Positions 1 to 13,400 of a stretch of 64,000 nucleotides of DNA are shown piece by piece. Location of the stretch: assembly GCA_021234155.1 (NCBI GenBank), contig JAJEKV010000045.1, forward strand, positions 3,899,697-3,963,696, given 5' to 3'. Numbering within the stretch: the stretch's first letter is position 1; each line of letters starts with the position of its first letter. The notes under the pieces were generated by a model. The model saw only the letters and a program-made list of their open reading frames with translations. It was not told where the DNA came from and did not search any database. This stretch comes from Isoetes taiwanensis. Lineage: Eukaryota > Streptophyta > Lycopodiopsida > Isoetales > Isoetaceae. Both the position numbers and the translations under genes were made by a program.

Positions 1-3000
1 GGTGGTAGAATAAATTGGACATGGAACCATACCTTGTTAAATATGTGGAAAAACATGGATTGATCCCTTAATATTTTATTATTGAATATATGATTGTTGC
101 AGCCATCACATTTATTTGAAATGTATATGTTAGAAAAGAACATATATCATATTGAGTGCTCCCAACAATATTCCAACTAACCGAGGTCCTTGTAATTGAA
201 ATTTTTTATTGAGTGCCCTATGTTGCTCAGGATTCTCCTGTACCGGCCCCATTGTTAGTGCTTCTAATGCTCAGCTTTTGTGGTAGAGTCGGTAGGTAGA
301 ATATAGGTAATGCACAAACAACTTGCTATCTCTAGTGTGATGAAATGTCTATTAAAAAGACCACCAACTAGAAAACTCCAGACTGCATTATTCCGCCTCG
401 GCCAATCCCTTGGCAATATTATCATCCTACTACCAAGATGAGCCAAACCAGCGTAGTATCCTTTTACCTATTTATCTACCTCATGTTATAACTCCCTTTG
501 CTCCTCTTTTTAAAATCCTCATGTGGGCATCTTATAATACTACCTGGCCAGCTTCTGTATAAGTTATATCCATCAACCCTATGTAATAATCGGGAGAAAA
601 CCATCTTTTCATAATCTCATACATCCTCGGGCTCTTTTCTGTTTAAATTAATCAAGCCACACATCAGATAATCATTGCTTAAGGCTTGTATTCTCGTAGA
701 ATCCCTTAATAGCATATTCTACAATTCGTCGGTCTTATAGTCATCAAGGTAAGATTATTGCATGTTGAGATTACTATAATCACAAGACTTATCCTATTCT
801 AAATAATACATTTAGGTTGTATTTTCTAAACTTATCTGGATCAAGATTTCCATCATGATACCAACAATGGATCCAAGTTTCAGCCTTAATTTTTCCTCAA
901 ATGTCTCAGGACATTACAAGTATTTGGAGAGCACAGCTTACTAGAACTTGTGAATGTCTTATATTTAAGTGAGGGTGGAAGTATACAAAACACCATTGTT
1001 ATAACATGAACCCAGCATAAGATAAGGAGATAACTTCAAAAGTAACTTTTTTTCCTCCAAAATATAGATTTTTTATGTCATATTGTCTTTGAGCCGTGAC
1101 TTACTGCGGACCATAGGAATGACTATATATGATAACTGAGGATTATCGAACTTGATATCCATATTTCTTGAAATTACAGTAATCTATACATAGTACCATA
1201 CTATTATAAAAAACTTTCAAGTTTTGAAAACCTCGTAATCCTGTAATTGAAACAGCGCTCTATCCATTGTTATTGCTTCACTGTCATTATATGCCCTTGA
1301 ATTAGTATCTTAATCTTCTAGACATCCATCATCCTTGCCAAAAATCACTAATCTAGCAAAAGTAACAATGGGAAGAAAATCTCGCATTCCTCGCTACCTC
1401 AGCACTCGCTAGCTTGAAATGGTATCAGAAGTAACGGGCCAAAGGTACATTGGGATTTTAGTTCATCACCACTGTCCATTATGGTCTTTGTGTTGTAGAG
1501 ACGTTAGAAAGAATATTGAATAAGTCTAATGCAACTGCATATATACATAGATGCATCGATGAAATAATATCTTATGTCTTACCACTGCCCTACTTTGAGT
1601 ATAATGATCCAACTATATGTATGTTTCCTCAGAAGGTTATTGTCATGCTAATATAACTAATAGAGTATGCATATTCCAAAGATTCACCGCGAATTTTGCA
1701 ATTTCATGTATTATGGCAAATATAGAAATCATCCTCTACTTCTTATCCAAATATTTAGCACATTACGTGTATATATAAGACTCCATTAAGTCTTTAAACA
1801 AATAAATTTATTGCTTAAATTAAGTATATGACATCTTCCAATGCATCAAGAATCCACTTTGCTAAGCATAAGTTATCCTAATGTATTTAGTAATCTTGCC
1901 AATCTTGCCATATCTTCCTATTTATTCTCACTGATTTCTATCATCTTCCATGAATTAGAAACTTTAAAGAAAGTTATCATAATGTATTATTTACAGGCTA
2001 CACGATCTAAAGTAAATCTCTATTAGTTCAATGTTTTTTTATATATCTACTCATAGTCGGTCGAAGAAACCGTAGTTAAAAGCTTATGCTCTTAAACCAT
2101 GATTGCTTTCATGATTATCTTAACTAGCAATCTATTCTCATTTCGCTTAAATCGACCTTTTACCTATGTAAATAAGATCCCAATCAGCTTCGTTTGTTAG
2201 AATCTGCCCTTTACAGATCTTACATGTATGTATTTCATTGATTCTCGTGATATCTCTATGCCCTATTGTCTATCAAGAGCAATAAAAAGTCTACCTTCAC
2301 TTAATGTAAGCATAAGTAAACCCGGTTAAGGCCTAGATCATCCCTATTGTCTTGTAATCATTAACGCTCTAGAAATCATCATCTTGGCGCTCTCTTTTCC
2401 GCATCAAGTAGGGCCCCTTTATCGTACTAGTCCCTCTCATCCCCGCTAGTAGGTCCATTTTTTTGCCATAGTCGCCTCGAGTCATGGAATCCATTACACT
2501 CTTATGTTTTTGCTTTGTTCATCATTCTTGATGTTTGTCGACATGTATATTAATAATAAAAATATTTCTCAAAGTCGCCTTGTTGTCATTGACCTCTAAA
2601 ATGACGACTTATTTCTTGTAGTACTCCATCACGTAAGCTACAGTTTCGAGCTTTTATTGCTAGAAGTAGTCAATTTCATGGGTTTAACAGATACCATCAT
2701 TATCGTATTCCTCGCTTCTGCCGTACTTTTGAGCCGCCTTTTGAGCATCTTCGCAACTCTTGCTTTGAGTGTTTGTTAGCTTTGATCAAGATCCAAATAC
2801 CAATGGGCGCGTAATGCACCGAAGCAATATTTACAGGATAAAGCCATCATATCAACGATGACCTGATTGGCTACCTTTGGCAAGTTTGCTTACAAAAAAT
2901 TCTTTCCATGTTTCACTGCCCGCATTAATCATTCTTTGTTAATATCGGCACTCCTCTTCAATAGTCCTTCATTGCCTTGGGATATAATTGTGGAGGCTCA

Positions 3001-3990
3001 CCGAAGCTCGCTTAGCGATGCTCAAGCATTATCATCAACACCTTCTTAAGCCCAAGCATGTTATCATCATCATGTTAATCAGCATCGCTAACACCCCCCT
3101 TTTTATAGTCGACATGACCTTGTTTGATACTTGCATAGGAACTATTGATCGTTAGATCCTCGTAACAAGCTTGCTCATCGGGCATTTATAATTTATCCGA
3201 TCGTCGACAGAGTTAGTAACGATAGCTTTTCGTTTGGAGCTCTCCATCGTAAGTTCATCTTCAACCGGTGTTCCATGTCTCTTTGTTGGAAATCTACATG
3301 ATGAATCCCTTTTACATTGGATACCTCCACTCCACTGCAAATGAGATTGATGACCATCAGCGGATTTTGAAGTTAAATTTTTTGAACTCAAGTTCTTGTA
3401 ACATCTTTATTATTTGGTGGATTTGGAAGGCTATTCCTTGAAATCATACTTGAAACCTGGGAGAATGTTGCCAATGCTCCCGATATAGTTGTGTTTCATC
3501 GTTGTTATCCAGAGAAGCCTATTCGAAGTACAACCGCTCGACATCCACGCTGCCCTTGTCGGAAGGGGTGGCGTGATGACCATGGCTGTACTATACTCAC
3601 ATGTATAAAGATGGTTGTAACATGGATGCAAAAGTTAGTTGCATGAAGCAAGAATTGTACTTCGCGAACTTTATAGTTGTGGAATAACATTTTAAGCGAG
3701 CTACCAAGATTCCTTTGAAGACATCCCTTTACACTTTGAGTGGTAGCGATTATAGTCGTTGATCTAGAAGCCAAGACCTTTATATAGAGACACATTTTTT
3801 GTTGAACCATTTTAGTTTAACGTTAATCTTAAGCCTTTTAGCTCTTGTCCTTGTGTTCCTACTCCCCTACTTTTGTATTCTACTTTGTTGTATCATAGAT
3901 ATCAATTATCTCGTACATTCTTTGCATATTTCTTGTGTGTATTTTCTATTTCAATTATTTTGTGAGTTCACTACAATACCTAAAAGCAGG
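1..3990. other. Gene-free, AT-rich stretch
   Basis: I see no credible gene here. Open frames are short (60-100 codons), overlap on both strands and resemble nothing I know. The part from about 2,100 to 3,060 looks like decayed former coding sequence on the minus strand, but it is full of stops and I could not place it in a retrotransposon family. Confidence 0.5.
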
Positions 3991-3999
3991 ACTCTAAAC

Positions 4000-4371
4000 T
4001 AGCGCCAATAAGGAAGATCCGGTAATCATGTAGCATGCCATGTCTGCATCATTAAGGTAGTGAGGAGCAAGAGCATGGCTAGAGTTTGAAGAGGAAGGCA
4101 TCGTGGCTGGGGCCTACGGATCCAAGGCAAGCTCTCCAAAAGGTGGGAGTAGTTTATAGGGAGAACTAAGGTTTATGCAATAAAACTATGTATAACATGT
4201 AAATGTATAGCAGTGAGTGTAATGTACAAAGAGTGTAACTTTGAGGTTAGTTTAAGTGTAGTGTGAGTGACTTTTGATATAGTCCCAGTGATGTTAGCTC
4301 ATGAAGGATCCACCCCTTTGTGTGTTGGTTATCACTAGAGGTCCTAGTGCATAACATTTGGTATCGAGCCA
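4000..4371 (+). repeat. Decayed LTR end with tRNA-Met-type primer binding site
   Basis: The segment ends in cataaca, then tt, then tggtatcgagcca at 4,359-4,371. Plant LTR retrotransposons are commonly primed by initiator tRNA-Met, whose binding site reads tggtatcagagcc; the copy here matches apart from one missing a. That layout (LTR ending in CA, a short gap, then the primer site) suggests the 3' part of a 5' LTR on the plus strand. No gag or pol frame is recognisable downstream, and I could not find the other LTR, so the left border is approximate. A phrase near 4,293 (ctcatgaaggatccac) recurs in similar form near 4,500, also typical of retroelement leaders. Confidence 0.35.
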
Positions 4372-5479
4372 AGGTTTAATTCCTTGTGGCAACATTGAGT
4401 GATTCCACATGCTTTGAGGGCAAGCATCTCGAGGAAGGGAAGGAATTGATATGGTTTGGGTGCAGGCTATGGGATAAAAGCCTCGTAGAGGTTAGGGCTC
4501 ATGAAAGATCCATGATAAATATATGATCTTAGGAAAGTTACAAAACATTAAAATTATAAAACAAAAGTGTTTGAACCGGTCGATACAATGGAAGTAGCGA
4601 CCAAACATCCTGAAAACCAGTTAAGTACCCGACTGACGGAATTTAATTTGGACAGTGCCATTGGTCGGATATGATTGGTCAGAAAGCCGAATGAAGCGCA
4701 TTAAGCCTAGATTAGGCAAAAGGTAGTCCAATTAAGCTAACGGCAATTCCTTTCATAAAGATATGGTGAATATATGCAATAGAAATTGTAGAATCGAACA
4801 TGTAGAAGCTAGAGAAAATCACAATTGCTTAATCAATTACGATCGTGATAAAGCCAAGTTTTATTTGAGACTTATGTAGAAGTCTTGATTGTGCCAAAGA
4901 GTCTATCCAGATGGATAGGTAGATTCTCAGAGTAAAAGGAGGGAAACCACAGCCGGCTCCCAATTTCAAAAGCAAGATCCCAAATTCATAACTAGTATAT
5001 TGCAGGCAGGAACCCAGAGGAGCAATTACTTTTGTGGATTCTCGGGATTGGGTAGAGCGGATAGACCTTAATTGCGGTTTTGAGCTTTCGGTTGGATGGT
5101 GAATTTATACGAAGTTCAGTTCCTAGAGATTAAAACTAATTTTATGTATCTAAGTTTGTTGAATTTGCAGGAACTAAAGATGATTCGTAACAACTTTAAT
5201 AGTTGTAACTCTTAGCTTGACCCATCAAGTTTCCTGATTTTTTTGAAGCTATTCAACAAGTTATAAAGGTATTCTTCAATTCTATTAAAAAAAAAAAAAA
5301 ACCAAAGGAAAAAGAAAAAAAGTTTTGTTGTCATCATGAATTTTCGTCCTATTTGAAAAAGTTCGAATACATGCTTAAACCTCGGTATTTCCCAAACCAA
5401 GGCTATAACATGCCTCGATATCCCCCCAATATGGGTGTATTGGGTGTATCAAATGTCAATGATGTGAACGGTGTCCCGC
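4372..5479. other. Non-coding, possible retroelement remnant
   Basis: No gene seen. It may be the untranslated leader of the decayed LTR element to the left. An A-rich run lies at about 5,288-5,320. Confidence 0.35.
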
Positions 5480-5640
5480 ATGGACACGCAACATGGGAAA
5501 GAGACGTAACAATTCCAGGTTGGACATGCAACATGGGAAAGAGACATGGACACGCAACATGGGAAAGAGACGTAACAATTCCAGGTTGGACATGCAACAT
5601 GGGAAAGAGACGTAACAATTCCAGCTTGTACATACAACAA
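5480..5640. repeat. 66-bp tandem repeat with internal half-repeat
   Basis: Two essentially identical 66-bp units occupy 5,480-5,545 and 5,546-5,611, followed by a partial third. Each unit holds two diverged copies of a core reading gcaacatgggaaagagac, so the array is a repeat within a repeat. Since 66 is a multiple of three and the unit has few stops, several overlapping open frames cross it on both strands; I regard those as by-products, not genes. Confidence 0.85.
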
Positions 5641-6958
5641 TACAACAGGGGATTGTTACACTCCACAAACTCGGACACAATCTCTAACTCAAAATCACGT
5701 AAGCCTTAGCTCAAAGACTTGCTAGCAATAAATTGACCAAAATTTGTTTCCTTGTTCTCTTGTGTCCCTTGTCTCCAACAATAGAATGTTGTTATCCATG
5801 CAAAAACACAACATGCAATAGCTTTAGACAACGCATAATGCAGAAGAACTCTACAGATCATTGACCATGTACCTTTCTTTGAGTGTCTTCTTCAAGAATA
5901 TACACAACATTCTTGCAACATTAGACAAAGGAGCAACATTCTCAACAGAAGGAACATCCTTATAACTTTGCATACTCATAACATCCTTCTTGATCAACAA
6001 AACGATGTGTCACAAGTACTGTCGATATCTTTAAGAACTTAGGGTTCAAAGTCTTCAACCTTCAAAGAGAAAATAGGAGCCTAATTATGCCTAAACACCT
6101 CAATTGAGCATAACTTAGAACGACACCGAGATTGAAACTATAAGGCATTAAAATCCAAACGATAAGGCATTAAAATCCAAAGCAATTATCGTCTTCTTGC
6201 CATCGCTCCTCCCAAAAATAAGAAAAGCCACCCTGATACATAAGAAATGCAACATATTAGTGAAAGAAACACTTAAAAAGAAATGCAAAAGAATGTAGAA
6301 ATTTACCAAAAATCTCTTGCAAACTCGCCGTGTGTCGTCCTTAGGGATTAAAAGTCGCCGAGTCCTGTCAGCCAGAATGCAAAAAATAGAGCTACAACAA
6401 AAATTTTCTTGGGATAGGAACTATCAAGCCGGCTTAGCATCACGCAGCACCTCGGAGTAAACCTTTAAATCCGTCAGCACTATCACAGAGGATCAAAGCG
6501 CAAGCCACTCCATCCAAAGCCGGACCCACAAAAGGAAGGAGAAAATGCGACGTTGGAAACTTCAGGCACGTCACTGAGCCATAAGAAAACATCATTTCAA
6601 CAACCCATTGAAGAATCCTTGTTTAATATTGATAATTGTTCACAAATGTTCCCTTCTATTCAGATATTTTGCTTTACATATTATATGTTGAACTCCACCG
6701 CAAAAAACATCTCTTCATACATTTGTATACAGAAATGGTCAGCTTAAATGGAATGGGCACTCAGAAGCAGCACAGTGCCCAGTGAAAATCCAGGATCTGA
6801 AAAACTGCTAAAAAATATGCCCCCATATATGTATGCTGTGGATAGGGTTAAAGTGACTGGTTGATATGATACAATGTTAGTTCAGCCACACTGCGCCAGA
6901 GATATGTTCTATACACGATAAACAGTAATCCGTTCCAATATTCCGACCCATTCAAGAT
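5641..6958. other. Gene-free stretch
   Basis: No gene recognised. A 22-bp direct duplication containing ataaggcattaaaatccaaa lies near 6,140-6,185. Confidence 0.4.
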
Positions 6959-7044
6959 TCAGGCACCCTTAGGCGCATCTGATGGTTCAGTTCAGAACCA
7001 AGTTCCGCGCACCTTTTCCGTAGCACCATCCTTTCTTCATCAAC
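6959..7044 (-). CDS. Candidate last exon of the BLD10-like gene
   Basis: Behind a good acceptor (cag at 7,045-7,047) the minus strand reads VDEERMVLRKRCAELGSEL and on to a TGA at 6,959-6,961, with the charged, heptad-like composition of the exons upstream. It could be the true end of the coiled-coil gene, reached by splicing from a donor near 7,410, or an alternative terminal exon. The exon at 7,418-7,561 also ends in its own TGA, so both cannot be used in one transcript unless that TGA is an error. I cannot decide between them without a transcript. Confidence 0.35.
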
Positions 7045-7417
7045 CTGCATAGGAGCTAACTCAATTAACAGGTCTGTGAACGCTGCAGAACAATATAACT
7101 GCAGGCTACCTTTGACAATAAAAGGAGAATTTGATCATGCTCCCTTTTCTGTTGGTTACACCTACAAGAAAAAAGCAAGACAAAGAAGTAAGTTAAAAAC
7201 ACCAGGCAGTAATGGAAGTCCTAGTAATGGATAACCCACTGCATCTCAGCATTTTGCAGTTTTTAAGCATTCTTGGTACAACGCTGCTGTCTTGACAAGT
7301 CTGATGCTAGTGATATATTGCGCATTTCAATTCATCAGCCTTTTTGCCTAACAGGAGAAGAATTTTTTAGCTTACTCAAAACGAAAACAAAAGCGTCTGC
7401 TTTCAGATAATTAACCT

Positions 7418-10400
7418 TCAGGATGCTGAGTTCGAGCTACTATCAACCTCATTATCAACTGTCTGCGAGCTGGTAGAAACCATTCCAGCACGTTTATTGT
7501 CCTCCTCAGGATTAGTCTGCTTAAGTCTTTCTCCATTAGGACTGTTCAATGATGGAAACAACTATACAATGCCTCCACTGCTATGAATTGTAGGGGACAC
7601 ATATAGGTAAGTGGAAGTACATTATTATGCAGTATTAAGGCCTGTAGTCTCATAATCTCTTTGCTTTGTACATCCCTTGTAACCTGCAACGTGCGGACCT
7701 GTTACAGAATACAGACAACCATGGTGAATCTATAAGATCAAAACTTAACAAAGTATGATCCAATCATATGACAAAAGAATAACTGCCGGCCAGAATAGCT
7801 TACCTGCTCCTCAGGGGAGAAAGACCGATCTCGCATCATACCATACTCTCTTACTACGTCCTGCACAAAGCACTGTCACATTTGTCTAGACTTCCATTAT
7901 AATATTAGTAATTTGGGTTACCTTGCTCTCCATGCGAACACAAGCGAGGAGTCTTTCTAGTTCCTTTGTCCTTTCACTTTCTAGGTTGTATTGAGTTGTA
8001 AGAGTCTCGATCTCCTGCCAAAAACCTGAATAATCAATGGAACAATTTGATGTAGATCTAATAAACTAGATGTTTCTGTCCTCTTGGCGAATGCACTCTC
8101 AGGTTTATGGATTGTATCAGTTCTGTAGCTTTCTGGGTCATCCTAAGCCCTCACACCACACTGTAGTTGCATATGCATGAAATACCATCGATTGTGTTAC
8201 TTAACAGAAGCAGTTTCTGTAGCTATTCCATAAAGATGGCAATGGGTATCTGAACCATCTTGTGTGAACAGCGTGATTTCCCAACTGATGGAAGTTGCAG
8301 GCTTTGCATCTTCTTGACAACCAGGTATATGGCTTTTGAAGGAACTAAGGCGGCGCATGTGATTACTAAGTCATCAGAGCTCCGAAATGCTGATAGCAAC
8401 TGTGGGGCAAGATTTGATTTGGAAGGTTTTTGAAAAATGTATTCCTCTAACATACATATTACATAAGAGATTAACTAGCTACTGTCACTCCTTTATCATA
8501 AAGTTTTCTTTTCTTCAGAGAGCTGTCAGTCATTCCACTCTGTTGTGCCTCATCCACTAGAAAGAATAAAGAAATCTGTTTACTAGAGCTGTTGTTTCTA
8601 TTTCTAAGAATGCTTTTTTTTTTCCTGAGCAGGCTCATGAATAAATGAAGACATAATGAGGAGGATGAAGTGGGAACAGGAAATTGAAGTTCAAATACAG
8701 ATTTTGCATTAAATAAATTGTTGAATTGAACTTCAACAATCAATAAAATGAGCATAGGACAGTCCAAAAGTGTTGTATGTGGAAGACATCAATTCAAGAC
8801 TCTCTCTTAAAAAACAGCAACAACTAATTTGGGCCCTAAGTAGGATCAAAATTAACATGGCTGATTTGGGTCCAAAACAAATTGTGGTTAGGATTAGCAG
8901 AGACCATTTTGCTTGTTCTGGCTGATTTCGGTTCAGAAAAAGGTCAACAGTTAGGATTGGGATCAATTTTGCCTATTTCTGTGATATGCATGAGGTCAAG
9001 CACGAGATCAAGCGGCAAAGGAACAAAAAATGGCATCGACATACAAAATGGTGGACATGCAAATGTTCCTCAGAAAGTTGCCAAAAGGTTTTTTGTTCAC
9101 TTATTGCAAATCCATTGACATCTGCTCGTGCATGCACATACCCTCTACCTTTAGAATTTTCATTTCTTCCCTAACAAACGTTGTTCCCATTACCTGTGTT
9201 CTCTCTTGAGCAAGACTAGCTAAGAACTGGTTCTTTGTTGCAAAAGCCGCTACTTCCCTTGATATGCTTTCATGCGCATGTTCCAATTCACTGGCTGCCT
9301 GCAATCATATCCATATGCCAACAATCCAGAAAATCTATGAACTATATTATGCCATAAAATATTGTTAAAAAATGTTAAGAGTGATGCTGTTAGAGTTCCG
9401 CTTTTAATATTGCTACTACTGGAAACTACCCAAAAACATAAAATATAAAACCACTTTTTGCAGGATGGTGCATTTAGTCGTATTGTATATAAGATGCCTC
9501 ATCATGGAAATTTAAAAAGACCTGCTTTAGTGCTCCAAGCTGTGCAGATAATGAAGCCTTCTCTTTGCGATAATCTTCTAAAAGACCTGACTGTTGAGAC
9601 ATTGATCTTGACATGAGAGATGCCTCCCGCTCTAACCTCTGTCCATTTACACAAATGTCAAATCCAGGTGGACTTGCACTGATGACAGATAGTGGCTACC
9701 TTTATTTCAGATGCTTGCCGCTGGGTTCCATCCTCTAAAGACTTGACTTCCTGATTTCTTGGTAAAGATGTTCTTCCATGCTCTGCAACTGAAAATGTAG
9801 CTGCTGGTTCTGTCATTGCACCAAAACAGCCACGTGAAGGTCCGTTCTTGTTTATCTTAATTTCAAAAAGTAATCAATTCTGCTATGCAAAGTTCAAAAT
9901 TCAGCCTTCAATTACTTAGCCCAACACAGAAAGACCATACATTCGTTCATATACAGAATGCTTATCCAACAAGGCTTATTCAAACCATAAACGCTTTTAG
10001 TTGCCATGATAAAGTTAACTACAGGACAATACGTGTCAACCAATGAAAATTGAGAAGAGGTAATCTGGCAAAGCCATGTAACTGAATGCTTAGAGTTCAA
10101 ACTATCAGCCAATATGTAATCTGTAACCACATTAAAGTTAGTTTCCTCAAATTTTGACAAGGGAGGTTATGCTGCAGTAATACCAGAAACAGGTGGTAGT
10201 AAACCAACCAGGTCAAATCCATTCATAGGTATAGATATTACACAAGTGCTCACTAATTTGATGCCTACCTCTGTTTCTACTTGACTAGCTGCAAGTTTCA
10301 ACTGTTCATAATCTTCATAGAGCTTTTGGTATGAATTTAGCATTTCTGCACCGTCCTGATCTCTCGAATATATCAGCTGCATCACCCATATATATGTGCT

Positions 10401-13400
10401 GAGCTTGAATTCTAACTATTGCAGGTTATCTCTAGGCAACAACAAACAAACCACTTGCTACCTGCTCTGAGAAACTTAACTTGGACTTCATGTTCCTTAG
10501 TTCATCCACTAGGTTCTCCCGTTCCATCATGACATGCTGAAGGTCACTCTTGATAAGCTGTGAATTGAAAATGTTTAAATCGTGGATCAGCTAACTCTGA
10601 AACCAAAAATACCAAATCTCACTTGCTGCTTTCATAACTCATTTTAGTCAAGCTTTCTGTGATTGACCCGGAGCTCAAGATCTGCATGTTGGAATCAAGT
10701 ATAAGCATATGATGCCCTGCTGTTTCACAAAGGAAAGGCAAGCCTTAATACCTTTGCTGAATATTTAGCTTCACAGGATTTGTTTGCTTCTTCTTCAGTT
10801 GAAAGTCGTTCTTTTAAAGATATAATCTGTGAACAACTTATATATTACTTGCACAATAGCATAATTTTGGGTTGTATTCTAGTCATATTTTCCCTGCTTT
10901 ATCTAGATTGCTTGAAATGGCCTGTGACATGGATACACCTATCTTTGCTTGAATCGTTCTATTTCATTCATGCTAAGTTGTAGTACAAATTCCTTCTTTG
11001 CTTACAACTACAACAAACATGGAAGTCTCTGCAAACTGGATGCTCTTAGATATTCTTGCTTCCAAAAAGTTATACTACCTGCTTGGTAAAAGCTACAAAG
11101 TACATGGTACTTTGTCTATCTCAAATGACATGTATGAAAGATGCAGTCTTCAAAGACTCATCATCCTTCAAAGGCAGATGAACATTGATAGGCAAAAGAA
11201 CCCTATCATTGCACAAAATGTTAGTTGCAATTGTTTGGAGCTAGATGAGCATCTAGAACTAAGCCTTGGCCATTGGTTTGCTCTTAAATTTAAACATTCT
11301 TATGCAAATCCCTATGATGCAAAATGAACCAGCTTGCCTGTAGATTATTCTTCTAACATACTTATGCGGAGGTTATTTTACAGTGCTCGTCTATTTACGC
11401 AAAGCCCAAATCCTCTAGAATTTCATTAGGGACATTATGGGACGAAAATGGAACTTATATCTACTCAAATCACCTTTGCCTCTGCTTGCTGATGCTTTAA
11501 AACTTCGTCCTGAAATTTCTGTTCCAGAGTTTGAAGATCTCGTTTCAGGCATACTGATTCGTTTTCCCTCCTATTATTTTCATCTCTTAATTGTGAAACT
11601 TTTTGCAATTGATGCTCCAACTGTCCAAGATACATTAGGTTTTGTCAATTCTTTAGAAGAGAGCAAGTCATTCTGAGCTCCATGATAAGTAACTGGAAAT
11701 TACATATGTATTAACAGGACCTATTTGCATAGTAACATATAAACGAGATCAAGGGCAGGAGAATGCACTCAAAGAAAGAAAGAAAGAAAGAAAGATTTAT
11801 TAACGTCTACGTAAGACCCGAAGGGTCTATGAGACCATAACACAAACAGAGTTCAAGACCTCCAGGAGGAAAACCCTCCTGTTATCTAAAGTATAGAAAC
11901 AAAAATATTGAGTTTAACAATTAAAAATCTAAAAATCTGCTCAGGTAGGGCTTGATGGAGATAGCCCATTCGTTCCTGTGATTGCTGCAAAGTAATTCAT
12001 AATACCCCTTCTTGGCTTGCTTTGATGCTTGATGCTTGGCCTCTTCTGGAAAGACTTTTTATGTTTCATGGCTGCTGATCTTTTTATCTTCTTAGACAGT
12101 GCCAAAGTCACCCCTTTAGGGTCAGGATACTTCCTCTTTTGTGATGAGTCCACTATCATCTTATCATCCTTTGACTCAGATGAGAAGAAATTAGTTATTT
12201 CTGTTTGCTTCAGGCCCGTTGGATTCTTTTGTTTGAGAATATTTCTCCTGTCTAGAGATAGCTCATGTACAAAGTGAGACACACATTTCTGATCGTAATA
12301 TTCTACCAGCTGTCGTAGAGATGTGGGATCTAAAAAGACAATGATATCTGCCTCTAATAATGTAGTAGGTTGGGCAGGTAAAAATAAAATGTTCTTCTGA
12401 CTCAACCATGTTTAGATCGCACATTGGACACTTCGATCCTCGATCCTCCTCCGACTAATGTTTTTAAGCCCTGCCAACCTCAATCTCCAACTGGTGGGAT
12501 GACACTCTAAACTGCCCCATAGAGTATCTCACTATCAATATCTAAATATCCAGGCCTTATGATGAAACCATCCGCTGATATATTTAGGAAGTTATCCTTA
12601 TAAAATTTCTTTTTTAGCAGGCAGATCTTTGGGGGATTTTCCCATGTATTTGAAACATAAAGATATTCCAAGTCATGGCGTATAAGCTGATTGATTTCTT
12701 GCTGAGTAAAATTCAGATTATCATCCATTATACTGTATTGAAAAGGTGGGATATTTCCCATAGGAAACCCATCTCCTCAAACAATTTAGATGTCTTGAAA
12801 ACCAACAGCTTACCTTGGTCTGCCAATGCTTTAGGCGACACATATGCCAACCAGGGAAGTCTTTTTGACCTTCTTTTGACTGTCCCAAACGGTGTAACAT
12901 AGTAAAGAGGGCAACACTGTACAACTTGTGGAAGTTTAAAAGGAAATAGATCTACAAACCTCAGCTTGAAGGTGCTTCCTCTCCTTGCCCATTGGTTCAA
13001 TCAAGGCTTGAAGATTACTGATATCTTTGTTTCTGATCTCTGCTTCCTCTGCAAGCCTGTGCATCTCAGTTTCCATAGTTCTACAATGTTCACTAGTCCG
13101 TTGATTCTGTTCAAGACTGGATTTAAGCTTTTCTACCTGGACAATATCAAAGAATCATGATAATCAGCAAAGGGTTCTGTTCAAGACTAGATTTGAGCTT
13201 TTCCACTTGGAAAAACATCAAAGAATCATGAATCAACAAAGGATTTGAGCACATAGTTGACTATACTAACCAAATGTTCCCTTGTTGTGTCCAGTTGAGT
13301 TACAAGCAACTTCAACTGTTCCATGTCTTTTTCTGTGCTCTTTAAGCGCATCCTGAAATGCATAATACCTCATGTTATTTATCTACATTCAAAATTCAGT

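Noticed and set aside
2100-3060. Ty3-type polymerase remnant on the minus strand
   Set aside because: The composition suggested it, but I could not match any conserved RT, RNase H or integrase motif.
5353-5709. 118-residue plus-strand frame and three overlapping minus-strand frames
   Set aside because: They exist because a stop-free 66-bp unit is repeated; no domain, no splice or neighbour support.
8223-8966. Three minus-strand frames of 76-98 residues
   Set aside because: They lie between well-defined exons of the BLD10-like gene, lack the coiled-coil character and good splice sites, and fit intron sequence.
10998-11327. 109-residue plus-strand open frame
   Set aside because: It lies within an intron of the minus-strand BLD10-like gene, has no recognisable domain and starts in low-complexity sequence.
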